From Trichosphaerium sp. ATCC 40318 (lineage: Eukaryota > Discosea > Flabellinia > Trichosidae): a stretch of DNA of 64,000 nucleotides. Each line of letters begins with the position of its first letter. The stretch's first letter is position 1. The stretch covers positions 867,449-931,448 of the forward strand of contig JALMLS010000466.1 in NCBI GenBank assembly GCA_038496445.1, read 5' to 3'. The notes beneath the pieces are model-generated. The model saw only the letters and a list, made by a program, of their open reading frames with translations. It was not told the DNA's origin and did not search any database. Shown piece after piece: positions 45,301-57,037 of this stretch. The position numbers were made by a program, and so were the translations under genes.

Positions 45301-48034
45301 AATAGAAAGAGTGTACCATCGGCTTACCAACCTCAAGATGGGCGTGATTCTCCAGACCGTGGACGATCGTTAACTGTCAGTGGTCCATCAACTACACCGG
45401 TACAATAGTTAAGGGTTTTTTTCTCCAAATTAACCAAGGTTTTAGACGTCCGCAGAACCACATTCGTTGAGGTAACCTATTCTATTACAAGAAAATACAA
45501 TATCAGATATATTAATAGCTTTTAAGGTCGTCTGGTCCAGCCTCTTCAAAGTATGGCAGTTTATCAAAGAAGACTGGTTCTCCAAGTGTCAAGACAAGAA
45601 AAAAGTCAGCATCACTCTTGTGCGTTCTCTCCTAGCGGGTTTGTTTTTATGTATCTAATCTTTCATTTCTATTAGGAAAGTGGGCAGTTTAATGAAGAAA
45701 GCACGCAAAAGCAAGTCGACAGGCGATATGCATTCTCCATTCAAATTCGATGATAAAACACTTAAGAATTTAAGTGAGATTAGCCAACAAGATCCTGATG
45801 CTAGTATGTTCCTTTGTAGTTACTTAACCAGAACTAATATATTTATAGTCATTGAAACTGAAGATCCAGAGGAAACATCAAGTGATTCTTTGAGTTCTGG
45901 AAAGAAGAAGAAGCGAGGAACTTTGAGTACGAATTCTTGAAATAGATTGACCTAGTTAAATCAAGTTCTTACACGTTTTTTTTCAAGTCGATCCAAAAAC
46001 TGGTAAAGTAAAGAAGAAGAGATCCTTCCGTGGCATGACAAGATCACGTAAAGGTGATAAGATTCGTCGTAAAACAATGAGTCAAGGAGAACAGCCACCT
46101 GAGGTTGCTGAAATGTTTAAACCAGCAAGATCAAATACTACTTTTGCACCTCTTGGAGCGTACGTACCGAAGTCTCACCATTCCGCTTTTGGCTAATTTT
46201 GATGTTGACAATCTCGAGCTCTTGTTAGTGCAAGCTTTACTAACTTTGTGTATAGTTCGCTATCATCAATGTCTCCTCTTGATCCATCTGCAGAAACTAG
46301 CGACAAGTCGGACTCTAGATCAGATAGCCTATCAGGACCACTAACACCGATTCAAAAAACTGTATCACTACCACCTCCGGCTACTAAACCACCAATACCA
46401 GAGGATTCGCCAAAGGATCCGTTAAAAGCACGTGGAGAATTACACAAGAGAAGGTATCGAAAATACAACACATTTTTTACACTTTTTTGTGTTTTCTAAA
46501 AATAACGTGTAGACCTATACCTCTCCTCAAAAGAGGGTCTGGACCTCTCATGCATAGGAGGAGTGCTTCTCTTAGCTTCAACTCACTATCACATACACCT
46601 GCACATGAGAAAACGGAAACACATGTCAGAAGGTACTATTCATATTAGAGAAAAAACCACATGTACAGTTCGGCAAACAAATGACATTGTACATAGGCAA
46701 AGCTTGTCAATGGACTTTACAAAGATGTTAGAAGAATCTTCCGTGGAGAAAAATTCTTCTGGAGAGTCATACGTGTTTATTCCTGGCAAGAGGTAGAATA
46801 CCTTCTAAGGGATTTTTTTTTCCAAATACTTAGTCATATTCTAGAATGTCAAAACCTCCAATACCTTTGGATAAAATCCCACCTAAACCACAGTATGCGC
46901 CACCTAGCGCACCAAAGTCAAGAAAAACTACTTCTTTAAAGAAAATGCCGGCACCAGTATGTCACTTACATCAATTTTAATTTCTTACTTTTTTACCAAG
47001 CCTGATCCAACAGATGAGAATCCTATCGTGTCACATACAGCAGAAACACGACCATTTTCTCGTCCAAAGAGTTCTCCACCTCCTAAACCAAAAGCAGCTC
47101 GTCCTAAAAGACGAAGAAAGGCATTACAATCAAAACGTGACTAACTAACTTACAATTTCTTTGTAGAAGGTATCACAAGCTCCTAATGGAACAAATAAAT
47201 TTCAAGCAAAATTTTTACGATCTACTGGTAAGAGACGACGCAGGAACAGTATAAAGAAGATTACACATAATGTAAAGAAGCCTATTTCAACTGTTAGAAC
47301 AGAAGAAGAGAGCGTAGTATGGGCAATCCGACGAGGAGATCTTTCTAGTGTCAAGGTACATACTTTGCCCTTAAAATACAATTATCTTTTTTCATTACTA
47401 ACAGTACTTTACTAGGAGTGGATTGATTTAGGTATACTTTTGTTTACCTTGAGCTGTTATCCTCTTTTTGATTTTCAATGATTTTTCAGCACGAAAATCA
47501 CGTGTATTTGCTATTCACGCTGTTTGTTGAAATTAATGGCGATTAAAATTTATGATGCTGATTTTTCTTTAGATGGTGGTAATGTTAATGACGTACTTAA
47601 ATCTACAAATCAATTCCAAAGAACTTGTCTACATCTGGCTGCCCAACATGGTAAACCAGACATAATAGAATTTCTACTCAGTCAGGTACACCTTTGTTTC
47701 AAATATGTTCAACTTGGTCCTCTTGATCTGACTTTGTTTACAGGGTGCCGATATAAACAAGCAAGATGGTCTTGGAGCAACTCCATTGTTTGTCGCAGTA
47801 GATAGTACCCAAGAAAAAGTTGTAGAGCTTCTTTGCGCTAAAGGAGCACGTCAAGATCTCAAAGGTAAATCACGTGGATTCGGAAGAAAACCTTTTTGTT
47901 TTACAGCCTTAAAACCTTCTCTTTACATGTGGGACTAACTGTCGTTTTTAGGACGTCATGGAAAAACAGCGTATGATAGAGCAAAATCATCAAGCACAGC
48001 CTCGTTGAAGGAAATAATGGAACGCTACCAGTAG
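42372..48034 (+). CDS. RhoGEF-PH-FYVE protein with proline-rich region and C-terminal ankyrin repeats
   Basis: Plus strand, ATG 42372-42374, stop TAG 48032-48034, in more than 20 exons. The N-terminus is Pro/Ser/Thr-rich. DH (RhoGEF) domain: RGNILQEILHTEKSYMNSLG near 43005-43060, YFKKLKESGIIA, PQLMTFLQEIQNTERVLDLM, and the hallmark LIQPIQRIPRYRLLLQDLIK near 43775-43925. PH-type segment: GRKFHYQGMLSKVCRK, RYFYLLSDRLLYG near 44290-44325, then FQIRSVKKSFVVVCSA. FYVE zinc finger: CMRCGKAFGSV near 44857, RRHHCRKCGYLVCAKCS assembled over 44965-45105, and CLPCYSV. A long basic, Pro/Ser-rich region (about 45540-47250) has many PxxP motifs for SH3 partners. Ankyrin repeats end the protein (TCLHLAAQHGKPDIIEFLLS, GADINKQDGLGATPLFVAVD). 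Expected role: activating a Rho-family GTPase at PI3P membranes. Confidence 0.9.
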
Positions 48035-48446
48035 AGTCCTGAGATGAAAAAAACTTTTTTTATTTTGTACAAAAGTAAGTGCAGCATGTCTACCTCAAAA
48101 GAGAATCAGAAAAACAAAACAAATTAATTAAGCATGGTTGCGAAATCAGTATTGTAGACATCAAATAAAAGGTCGTTGTAAGTTATTTTTAAATCGGTTT
48201 GCACACCAAAAAGTCGTTACAAGCTGAACCGCTTCATTAACATCTCTATCGAGTGTAGCTTTGACACTTGTTTTCAAAGACAATTTGCCATCTAGTTTAC
48301 AAGCTAGAAATTAGTTCAGATAGAGTTGTCGAATAATATTAGTGACACTGGTCAAGTGTGAATTATTTGATAATTTTTGGATTTTTAATTTGTCTTTTTG
48401 TATTGGTTATCTTTTTGTGCTTCTTAATTACTTTCTGTATCTACTT
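48035..48446. other. Convergent intergenic region
   Basis: About 410 bp between two facing 3' ends, AT-rich with poly-T stretches. No exon or RNA gene was recognised. Confidence 0.5.
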
Positions 48447-50393
48447 CTAGTCTTCTATATAATTGATAGATAGCATATTTCTATTAGTCTTCTTTTTTGA
48501 AGCAATTATCTGATCGGAAACAACAAAACAAATGCAACTTAAACTTAACAATGCCATTTGTGCCCATATTTGAGTATAGCTAGTTCCCTTAACGATATGT
48601 AACGGGACATGAGGAGCGTAATAAAATCCAATAGCAGCAGCCAAATTCTACAAAGCCAGTAAGTCATGACTCAATCAAACAGAGAAGCAATACTTAATAC
48701 CTGAAGGAAAAAGAAAATAGTAAAACCGCCAACGCTCTCAACGGCAAAAGCATCACCAAGAAGTGCATAAGTCTAATATTATATAATAGCATCAGTAATT
48801 AAGGCAAATGTATTTCAGGTGGTCGAGTACGAAAGAGGTTATGTTACTCAAGTTATTCTGGTGTTTTAAATGTATGTTCTCGTGCCTGTGTATTAAATAT
48901 AGCATCACCTGCTCCAAAAAGAAACGCTGCAACAAAAGCAGTCCAAGGCACATCTTCGAATTTAGCAAATGTCCACCATGAGTCTCTCACACAAACTGTA
49001 AAAAACAAGGCACCACCATAAGCCAAACTCCTAGACCATTGTTAAAAACATGTTAAATAATTTTTTTGCACCCTGCAATTACTACACAACTGCGTCCAAT
49101 AGCATCTGATAAAGGACCTAAAATTAATCCACCCAAAACTTCAGCAATACCCACAAACGTAAGCACAAGGCCAATAGCGCTTTGGTCAAGAAGTAGAGGA
49201 AAAGCACCAGTCCAAAATGAAATTTCGAAACCTGTAGTAGAATGCATTTGTAAGTATGTTATTTTGTGTAGTCTGAACTGTCGTACCTGTCCACATGAAC
49301 ATAGGTAATAATAAAATCATTTCCCAGTTACCAATAACGCTAAAAGCGTTTCTCATTATCATAGAAAGAGACGGCCTGAGGACAAAAAGAAAGTGTAAGA
49401 AACAGCAAAACCCCTCCTGATAGTAGTGAGTTGCGTACCTTTCCTTGTTGTTCTTTTCCAGTTGTACAGAAGGAGGTGGTTTCTGTAAAACTAAAAGTGC
49501 AGTACCAGAAACACCAATGACAGCAAATACAGTGTACATTATATAAGACGATACTCGTTTAAATAAAAAATAAGCAGCTAGGTTTCCTACTATAGCACAC
49601 ATCTGAAATATGCCCCAGAATATACCAGAGTTACGTCCTCTTTTTCCCTCAGTCGAAATTTCTGTGAGGAAAGCACCTCAAATGACAATGAGTTGAAAGT
49701 AAGACTTGATATTTCACCTACCTTGAGCAACCCATAGAATGGCTGCACCTGAACCACAAAGTGATGCAGCAATACATACTACTGCGGGTAGTATTTTAAT
49801 AAGACTTACTAAATATACCACATAACATGCAGCACCAATGACCATTGACCACCTAAGAAATCAGTAACTTCTTGTCCAACAAAAAAAGCTGATTTTTTTG
49901 CAACCACGTGATTTTTTTTTCATAGTCGCTTTTGTTTTTACGTACCTTTCTGTTAAAAAGCTTATGATTACTGGTGCAACCAGTGTAACGAAAGCACAAA
50001 AAATATATACAAGTGTCAATGATTCGTTACCGAGATGCTCTAAAAGAGGGTCACCAAAAAAAAACTTTCTCGAAAATTATTTTTTTCCTTTGTTGTATTT
50101 TGTAACTTTCGTAAATCATCTTTGAAAAGATATTTCTAAGTACTAGACGCTTATAGAAGGCGTTTAAGAGTAATTTTAGAAGGCTTACTTGGTAATAACG
50201 ATGTAACGTAATTTTGCATCGTATTGTATGCTGTAAACAGCAAAAAGAAGCCAAAACTCATTGCTGTAAGGTTATAAACTTCATACGAAACGCCACATAT
50301 TGTTTCGTCAACTTCATTATCTCCTCGCTTCAATTTGGATATTTCCGACTTGTTTTCTTCAAGCAAAGGCGAAAATGCACCATCATCGGCCAT
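48447..50393 (-). CDS. UNC93-like major-facilitator membrane protein
   Basis: Minus strand, ATG 50391-50393, stop TAG 48447-48449. A cytosolic acidic N-terminus (MADDGAFSPLLEENKSEISK) contains a possible dileucine sorting motif (SPLLEE). Next comes the family-typical first helix VSYEVYNLTAMSFGFFLLFT with AYNTMQNYVTSLL. About twelve hydrophobic segments follow, among them LTLVYIFCAFVTLVAPVIIS, GSGAAILWVAQGAFLTE near 49680-49780, GIFWGIFQMCAIVGNLAAYF near 49560-49620, and the inter-half segment GGLILGPLSDAIGRS near 49095-49140, an MFS GPLSDxxGR motif. The last helices are near 48510-48650. The C-terminus is short and basic. UNC93 proteins act in trafficking of receptors or ion-channel regulation, and some transport solutes; which applies here is unknown. 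Confidence 0.85.
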
Positions 50394-50870
50394 TCAATTA
50401 GTTTATTGACTTATACTGCAAAACAGAATTGCTTAACCTGCTGCACGTGCACGAAGCGACGCGCAACTGATTTAATATCAAAGCTGTGTAACAGTTTGAT
50501 CATAGCACGGCTAGATGTGAGCGTGTAACGGCTACAATAGGATTATATTGAGATACGATTGCAGATGAAATAATTTTTGTGCATAAATAACAGATCCGGT
50601 CAACAAGGAACATACGAAGCTTATATTTTATGTATGAAACTAAATATTCGACACTATGTGAAAGTGTTTGGAGTCTCAGAATTGGTTTGTTGGGAAAACA
50701 GCTTCTTTTTTGTTGGATGTGAACCACTCTTGCCAAAGGCCAACTATTTTTATTACAGAGTGATCTCCTTCTAATAGCCAGTAAATATAACAACGGTTTG
50801 TAGTATCTTTGTACATTGTAATTTACATGAAATTTTGTTTTACTATTTTTATAGGTTTTTTCCTTTAAAG
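50394..50870. other. Intergenic region
   Basis: About 480 bp between the start of the UNC93-like gene and the stop of the next minus-strand gene. It contains the doublet GCACGTGCAC near 50443, likely close to the UNC93-like promoter. Open frames on either strand carry no domain. Confidence 0.45.
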
Positions 50871-52900
50871 TTATGTAGCACCACTTGGTGTTCCTCTTGG
50901 TGTACTAGCTGTAACATTTGAATGTAATATCTTTCTTAATCTTCGTTGATGATTGAGTAATTCCCATTTATCATTAAAGCGTTTCATCAACTTTGCTTTA
51001 ACGAAGTAGTGGATAAACTCAGCGCTATATAAAAAAAAATAAGAATTGCAATGTCATATTTTTTTAACGCACCAAAAGCAGGGTATAAATATATTGAGAG
51101 TACTAATACTATACAAAAAACGTTAGGGAAAAAATTAAGTAAGAGATCGAAAAAGAAAGGTACCCCCATGTCCTCAATAGACCAAAAGGACCATCCTACA
51201 AAAAAAGTTATTTTCAGTCTTCTAGGAAAAAAAAAGTGAAGATGATTGTACTTGTCGTATGGATTCTTGCAATAATAAAGGAACTTGCATTACCCCAAGG
51301 CCTAGTTAAGTGTTAATTGGTTATTGATTTACCTAAAACCAAGAAGAATAGTACCTGAACTCCTGTGTGATGATATATAATAATGACCCATTAAATTATA
51401 CATTGAGTGAATAAAAGGAAATGTAACACAAATCATCTAACTTTTGTGTAAGTATACGAGTATCCTAAAGATGCTCTTTTTCTCAATAAAAATGAGTACC
51501 GAAGTAAAGTGAATAAGAGGCACATCTAAGAAGATATGTCAGTCAAAACAACCATCAAAGAATACAACACAAAAGGGTATGCATATACCTTCAAAAAGTA
51601 GTTTTTGCACGTAGCCAATTGTAATCAAACAAACTTCTCCTGCAAGCCTAATACTGAATCCTTTTGAACTAATTAATAAAAATAACAATACATGCTGTAT
51701 TAAGATACAATCTTACCTGTATACAAGCTTGAAAAAAGCCTCAGTGGATTACACAAAGCGCCCAAGAACCCGCCACTTGTATCAATCAAATTCAAGTCTA
51801 TGCATTCAGTTAACTAACAAGACTAGGCTTAAACGAATCACTCACCTGGACACATTGTGTGGTACTGTACAATAGAGAAAGGATGCTCTACAGCAACTTT
51901 GAAACATGCAGCGAAATATACACCTTGATCACGTGTCAGGTATTTGAGAAATCACGTGTGGCACGTGTTAAGAATTTTGTCCTAATATTATGTACCTGCA
52001 ATCACCATTGGACTGGAAGCCAACAAACTCATAAAAGGTTTCTTTTTCTGTTCTTGGTTGTAATCAACTCTTTTTGTTCTAAAAATACCTCTTGCCCACA
52101 CGTGAGCCCACCATCTAGGTATGAATAGATCATACAGTGTCGAGCAAACATGTCTTGATAACGATTAGCAACTTCTAGAGCAATAAGACCACTCTTCACG
52201 CACTGTAAATAGGATACCCAAAATGGTATTTTATAGATAAATCCAAACCCTACACAAAAACAGTTAAAAGCAACGATTTTTTTAACGCTGTCACATTGTT
52301 AGCCAAACCTGAGCGTACCGAAGCCCCATAGATTTTGTATTGTTTTAACGACTCCTTTGTACGGATATGCGACAGGATGACGTACTATTTAATATTAGAG
52401 ACTGTCTTAGTTACGTAGCGGTGTAAGAGAACTCACTGGCGCTTAAAAGCATTATTGAATCTGACAAATGAATAACTGGCCAAACGAGTCCTAAACCAAT
52501 GCAATAGCTAAAAGCATGCGATATACGCCTTACAGAGTCAGACAAAACGTGTTAGCTTTTTGTACACTCACCTAATGTAGCCCTTGTACTGTAATCGTTT
52601 TATAAAGCGCCTATTTAACGAGTTTTTAAGCGCGTAGTTGATATTTGCCGAACCTGGCCCAAATAAGCTTGCGAACAAACGAAATCAATTTTAATTTAGC
52701 TCTTGAAGGTGGAGAGTCTGTTTTTGCTTCAAGCGCATCCTCTTTGTCAATTTGTTCAGTTATATCCCAATCTTCGGTGCTAAGCTCTTGACTTATCTAC
52801 AAAAGCGTTGAAAGTACGGCTACAACCTCGTATACGCTATTGCAAACGATAAATGTGTCAAACTTACCGACAGTAATCGCGGCAGTCGTGGCCTTGCCAT
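50871..52900 (-). CDS. Orphan multi-exon membrane protein, remotely carrier-like
   Basis: Minus strand, ATG 52898-52900 (MARPRLPRLLS), stop TAA 50871-50873. Exons in order encode an acidic N-terminal segment (ISQELSTEDWDITEQIDKED), then SRAKLKLISFVRKLIWAR, IGLGLVWPVIHLSDSIMLLS (about 52445-52515), RHPVAYPYKGVVKTIQNLWG (about 52330-52385), GFGFIYKIPFWVSYLQCVKS, YQDMFARHCMIYSYLDGG, FMSLLASSPMVIA (about 52000-52040), CIDLNLIDTSGGFLGALCNP (about 51740-51810), RLAGEVCLITIGYVQKLLFE, and a final basic exon ending TPRGTPSGAT. The segment YPYKGVVKTIQNLWG...GFGF looks like the matrix helix of SLC25 carriers, yet no PxDxxK motif is present, so a degenerate carrier (as in SLC25A46/MTCH-type proteins) is only a suggestion. 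Three CACGTG hexamers cluster in one intron near 51930-51972. Confidence 0.55.
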
Positions 52901-53228
52901 GGTTACGCTAGTATGTAGAGAGTATTTCAATGTAACGAACAAATAGAATTAAATGTGTTGTTGACTTAACGCCCATTTCGGGTTTGAAGTTAATTTTAAC
53001 TCTTTAGAATATAGTCAACCCGCAACGCTCGTCTCTCAAGCGGGCTGTTTAGTAGCACAAATACAAACTATCTTGTATTGGCACGTGACAGCTGCAATTA
53101 CTTTCGGAAGTCTAGGTTAGAGTCGCAGAAGGTTAACGGACAAAACGCGAATAGCTGTCTGAGCTTTGGTTTTTTTTTATTCAGGATATTTCAAAGTCCA
53201 TAATAGATTGAAATATCGCTTGGTTATT
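52901..53228. other. Intergenic region
   Basis: About 330 bp, with CACGTG near 53084. No gene is recognised. It separates two minus-strand genes. Confidence 0.45.
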
Positions 53229-56092
53229 TTATGACATTTCGACACCAGTAATGGCTCCACCTGGTTCTTGCTTTTTTCTGCAACCAAGGTAAAGAATAAA
53301 TATAACAACTACAATTACTGTAATAACAGCAACTGCAATAACAGCGTAAATCCACCAAGCTAAAAAAAAAGTCAGATGAAAAATACCACAGTATTAGTGT
53401 CATGAAAAAAGAGTTTGTACCAAATCCTGATGAAGGTGTTGGTGTCTCGTCGACACAAGAGTTAGCATATACAACGCTAAATTCTCCAAATCTTGGTAAT
53501 ACAGTTAATACTTCACAACTTAACATATTCGGCTTTGTTACAACAATGTTAGATGTCAGTACATCGCATGAGTTTTCAAATAACATTATTTCAACTGCAC
53601 CATTTGCAGTATTATCATCTATTAAATCAAGCTGAAAAGTAGTCCTTTGGTTTATTTCCTTAAATTAAAGAATAAGTTGATTTGAATAGAGAAAGTGTGG
53701 CACTAGAAAATCACGTGGAATAGAAGTAAATAACAATTTAACAGTCAACAAAATTACTTACTACGCAACCAGACACTCTAAGTGGACCACTTTCAACAGA
53801 AAAAAATGATCCAGCAACATCAAAAATCAAGTCCCCTAAAAAAATCGATTTTAGGAGATATCAAGAATGGATATGTCAACTCGCAATTGGCTTGATTTGC
53901 TTGCCTGGGAAGCTGTATGCGGTTGAAAGAACAGTTCCATTCTGAGGTGTGAAATCATTTACTAGTGTCACACTAGCTATATCAGATACACCAGCAGAGC
54001 GTAGTTGTTGGTTGTCTAGAAATGTTTTGTAAACAACAGGTTCATAACTTTGAGTTGTAGTTACCTGCTTCGTTCGCTCCCATAATGGCGCCAACAAAAA
54101 CACTTGATGAAACACTTGATGAAGAGCGTAGACTAATATCTACAAATCCTGTTTGGCGCTTACTACAAGTGGAGCTACTAATAGATATATCACCTTCACT
54201 TGCACCAGTAATAACTAGGTAAACGCGTGAGTACTAGCTTTTTGATAACGGTAGGAACATACTTGATACAACTGGTATGATAGTAGAAGATGTGCGTGTA
54301 CAGTCTTGAGTAGAACATCGTACAGTAAGTTGAAAACTAAGGGAAGATTAGCCATCTATTGCCTGCCTTTATCTACGTGCACTGGTGTTGGTGAAAGTGT
54401 TGTTGGCGGACGAGTGGTAGGCGGTGCTGTCGTTGGCTCTGGTGTTGGAGCCACAGTAGTAGGTGCTATTGTTGGAGGAACTGTTGTTGGCGCCGGTGTC
54501 GGTGGAGGGGTTGGTGGCGGGGTAGGTTGTGGAGTTGGTGCATCCGTTGTTGGCGCTGCCGTTGGCACTAACGTAGTTTGCATGCTTTGTGTAGGAGAAA
54601 CTGTAGCACCAGGTTCTGGCATAAGAACAAATAGTTCTAGTCCATTTGAATCGGTCGTTGCTGTAAAGTACAACTGGCGGTTAGCTTCCCACTCTACAAC
54701 AAGCCAGTTATTAGCAGGTTCCGTGCAATTCCTAAGTTTCTTAACGTACTGAAGAAGTTTGCTGGGAAAGAAGAGCCACCAGAGTTAAGCTCTTCGACAG
54801 TACTAGATGCAATTGTGCCATTATTGCTATACAATTCTTTATTTTCACCATCATTCTGAGCTTGAAAGTATAGCAGGCCGAAGAATTCTGTAACGAATCT
54901 TGGAAAACTAGACCTTAATTGATTGATTTCTGTAGCTTGATAGTCTTGAGCTGGCTTTTTGAATCATTAAAAAAGAGAATAAAATAGATGATGTTTTTTT
55001 CCACTTACCATAGCAGGGTCATAGCACGCAAGCTCCCGTCCAAAGGAAGCAGGAACAAAATCAGCGGCATAACATAAAAGATTATCATAAGGTGTCATAA
55101 ATTCAATGTAGGAATCTCCACTTCCGCGGATAAGTACTGGAATAAAGTTAGAAACAACAGGTTAAAAAAGGCATACAAAAGGAGTACCATTGCTTATCTG
55201 ATTCTCTGTGTGATTGTAACTGAATATTTCATTACCGAAGAGGGCTGATGCATAGGTGAAATACAATTGATTATTGAACTTAACCATCTCTGATGTTAAG
55301 TTTCCGTCCAGGGTAAGTCTAAAGACTGCCACAGGACCTACATACCCATTAATATAGAAAAAAACAATATTGTCATTCTAGTATACCAGAGGCAATGAAT
55401 GAGTTGAAAGCAAACAGATGTCTTCCTCTGAATATATATATTCAAAACCTACAGCGACCAACTTGCTTAATTCCTCTCCTTCGCCATTAGAGTTGCTAAA
55501 CTCCTCAATTTTGAAGTTACTATCACTTAGTGACATTAATCTGCCTTCTGAAGTAAAGTAGAGGACATCAAAGTGAATCACAGGGTACTGTGGGTCAACG
55601 ATATCGCTGCCATTAAATTGTAGTTTTGTAGTCATTGTAGTGACAGGATCATATACATGCAAACTGCGCCCAGAAGCTGTTTCTGCAGAAAAGTAAAGCT
55701 TGTCCTAAAAAAGAATGTCAATTTATTTTATGGACTTACTATCTCGTACGTCATACGCAACTAAATGCATTGGGTATGAATCAGAGGCACCTGCGTATAT
55801 GTCTGACTAAAATTTTTTGAGAATCATGTCGTAACGAATTATACGTACCGCAAGTTGTATATTATTACTAGTGGATGATGCATCGAGCGTGAATAACTCA
55901 ATACCGTTCGCTAGGAGTTAGTTTAGGTATAAGTTCTGTCATAAAAAGCGGACCTGCAGTTGTTGCTGCAAAATATAGCTGTCCATCTAGGTGAGCGAAA
56001 TGTACTACATCTGGGAAACTGTCCGTAGCTCCAATGTTTAAATCGGGTATTTGTACTACAGTATCGCCTGCTGCGTAATTGGCAACGAATAA
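53229..56092 (-). pseudogene. Propeller-type type I surface protein gene, 3' portion, interrupted by a retrotransposon
   Basis: Minus strand, stop TAA 53229-53231. Reading from 56092 down, exons encode repeats of the ELWxxDGT/propeller kind: SFPDVVHFAHLDGQLYFAAT with ANGIELFTLDASS (55860-56060, joined over a 43-nt intron), DKLYFSAETASGRSLHVYDP, QYPVIHFDVLYFTSEGRLMS, VKFNNQLYFTYASALFGNEI, FVTEFFGLLYFQAQNDGENK and NRQLYFTATTDSNGLELFVL. Then come a Pro-Thr stalk (about 54366-54600), a second ectodomain (ISISSSTCSKRQTGFVDISL; VTLVNDFTPQNGTVLSTAYS), a membrane helix (AWWIYAVIAVAVITVIVVVI) and a short cytoplasmic tail. A full-length surface adhesin or receptor is likely in the ancestral allele. Here the 5' end is cut off by a 6.7-kb insertion at 56093, so this copy probably cannot make the protein. 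Confidence 0.72.
56088..56092. repeat. Target-site duplication, left copy (AATAA)
   Basis: Five bases directly flanking the LTR at 56093, repeated exactly at 62769-62773. This shows one insertion event, as made by LTR-retrotransposon integrase. Confidence 0.9.
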
Positions 56093-56190
56093 TGTAATAT
56101 CCAGATCAAACGTAAGTCGTAATTGTAGAAATATTCTGTTTATTAAGTGCATTTATAATATAAGTCAACCTAAGGTACGAGGATATCACA
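56093..56190 (-). repeat. 3' LTR (98 bp)
   Basis: Identical base for base to 62671-62768. Ends TGTAATATCC and GGATATCACA are imperfect inverted repeats. Very short for a Ty3/gypsy LTR, leaving little room for promoter and polyadenylation signals. Confidence 0.95.
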
Positions 56191-56199
56191 CTCCCTCAC
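56191..56199 (-). other. Polypurine tract of the retrotransposon
   Basis: On the minus strand the sequence right before the 3' LTR reads GTGAGGGAG, a purine-rich run as needed for plus-strand DNA priming. Assigned by position and composition. Confidence 0.6.
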
Positions 56200-57037
56200 T
56201 GAATCAAACGCATCCGTCAATGTGAAAAGTCAAATAAGCATTGAAATGGTAGTGGAGATTCACATAAGTCGTAAGGCAGGAAATAAAAATAATACTCGTA
56301 AACTTTAGGTTTTTGCTTGGGAACGTATGAGGCTTACTTAGTCAAGGACGAACCGTAATCCAGTACGATTGGCCAAGGTTGCTCATTTAAACGTCTGTTT
56401 TGCAGTAGCGACTGTCGCGTCCTATCTACTGGAACCACTGCCCTCTTTAGGTAGCCCTTATTATGAGCGTGACAGTACCCGTCTAGTGGAGTCCTACGCT
56501 CTTCTGCAATGCAGGGCGTTTTTACGTGACTCACCAGTAGCAAGTGTTACGGTGTTAATAAGTTTGACGACGCGAGCTCAACGGCAAATTGCGTATCAAA
56601 TTCATCTGCAGTTTACGAACGTACGCAATCAATCCTTTACCTGTTTTCGCAGCAATCTTGAGCTCTTTCAAAAATTTCTTTTGACGTGATGAACGTGGGA
56701 TAAAGCCGGCAGCATAATGTCTCTAGAATACCCATGAGCTGTTGATGGTAGACTGTAATCCGTTTTTTGTTAAGTAAGTCGTTGTCATAATAATCTTCCA
56801 TTGCGCTTGCATTGATTGTAGGATGTGTTGTATTCTCGGAATCCCAGTTCCTTCTTAGTACGTCTGAAATATTGTCGATCCCAAAGTTCCTTGAGGTTCA
56901 CTTGATGCTGGAATAGGAATAGGAGGTGTATCTTGTATTTTTCTAAAATTTCTTTGTCTTGATTGTTATCATCTGTTGAAATGTCATTCTTTCGTTTGTG
57001 ATATCGTCTTAGTCGATCTACATTGTATACTTTTTCA

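Noticed and set aside
50214-50793. Overlapping open frames on both strands around the UNC93-like 5' end
   Set aside because: No domain, no start context and no splice logic. They overlap the first exon of a convincing gene or lie in intergenic DNA.
54306-54752. Plus-strand frame of about 150 codons rich in Val-Gly
   Set aside because: Antisense shadow of the Pro-Thr stalk of the propeller protein. Same for the minus-strand frame at 38697-38990.
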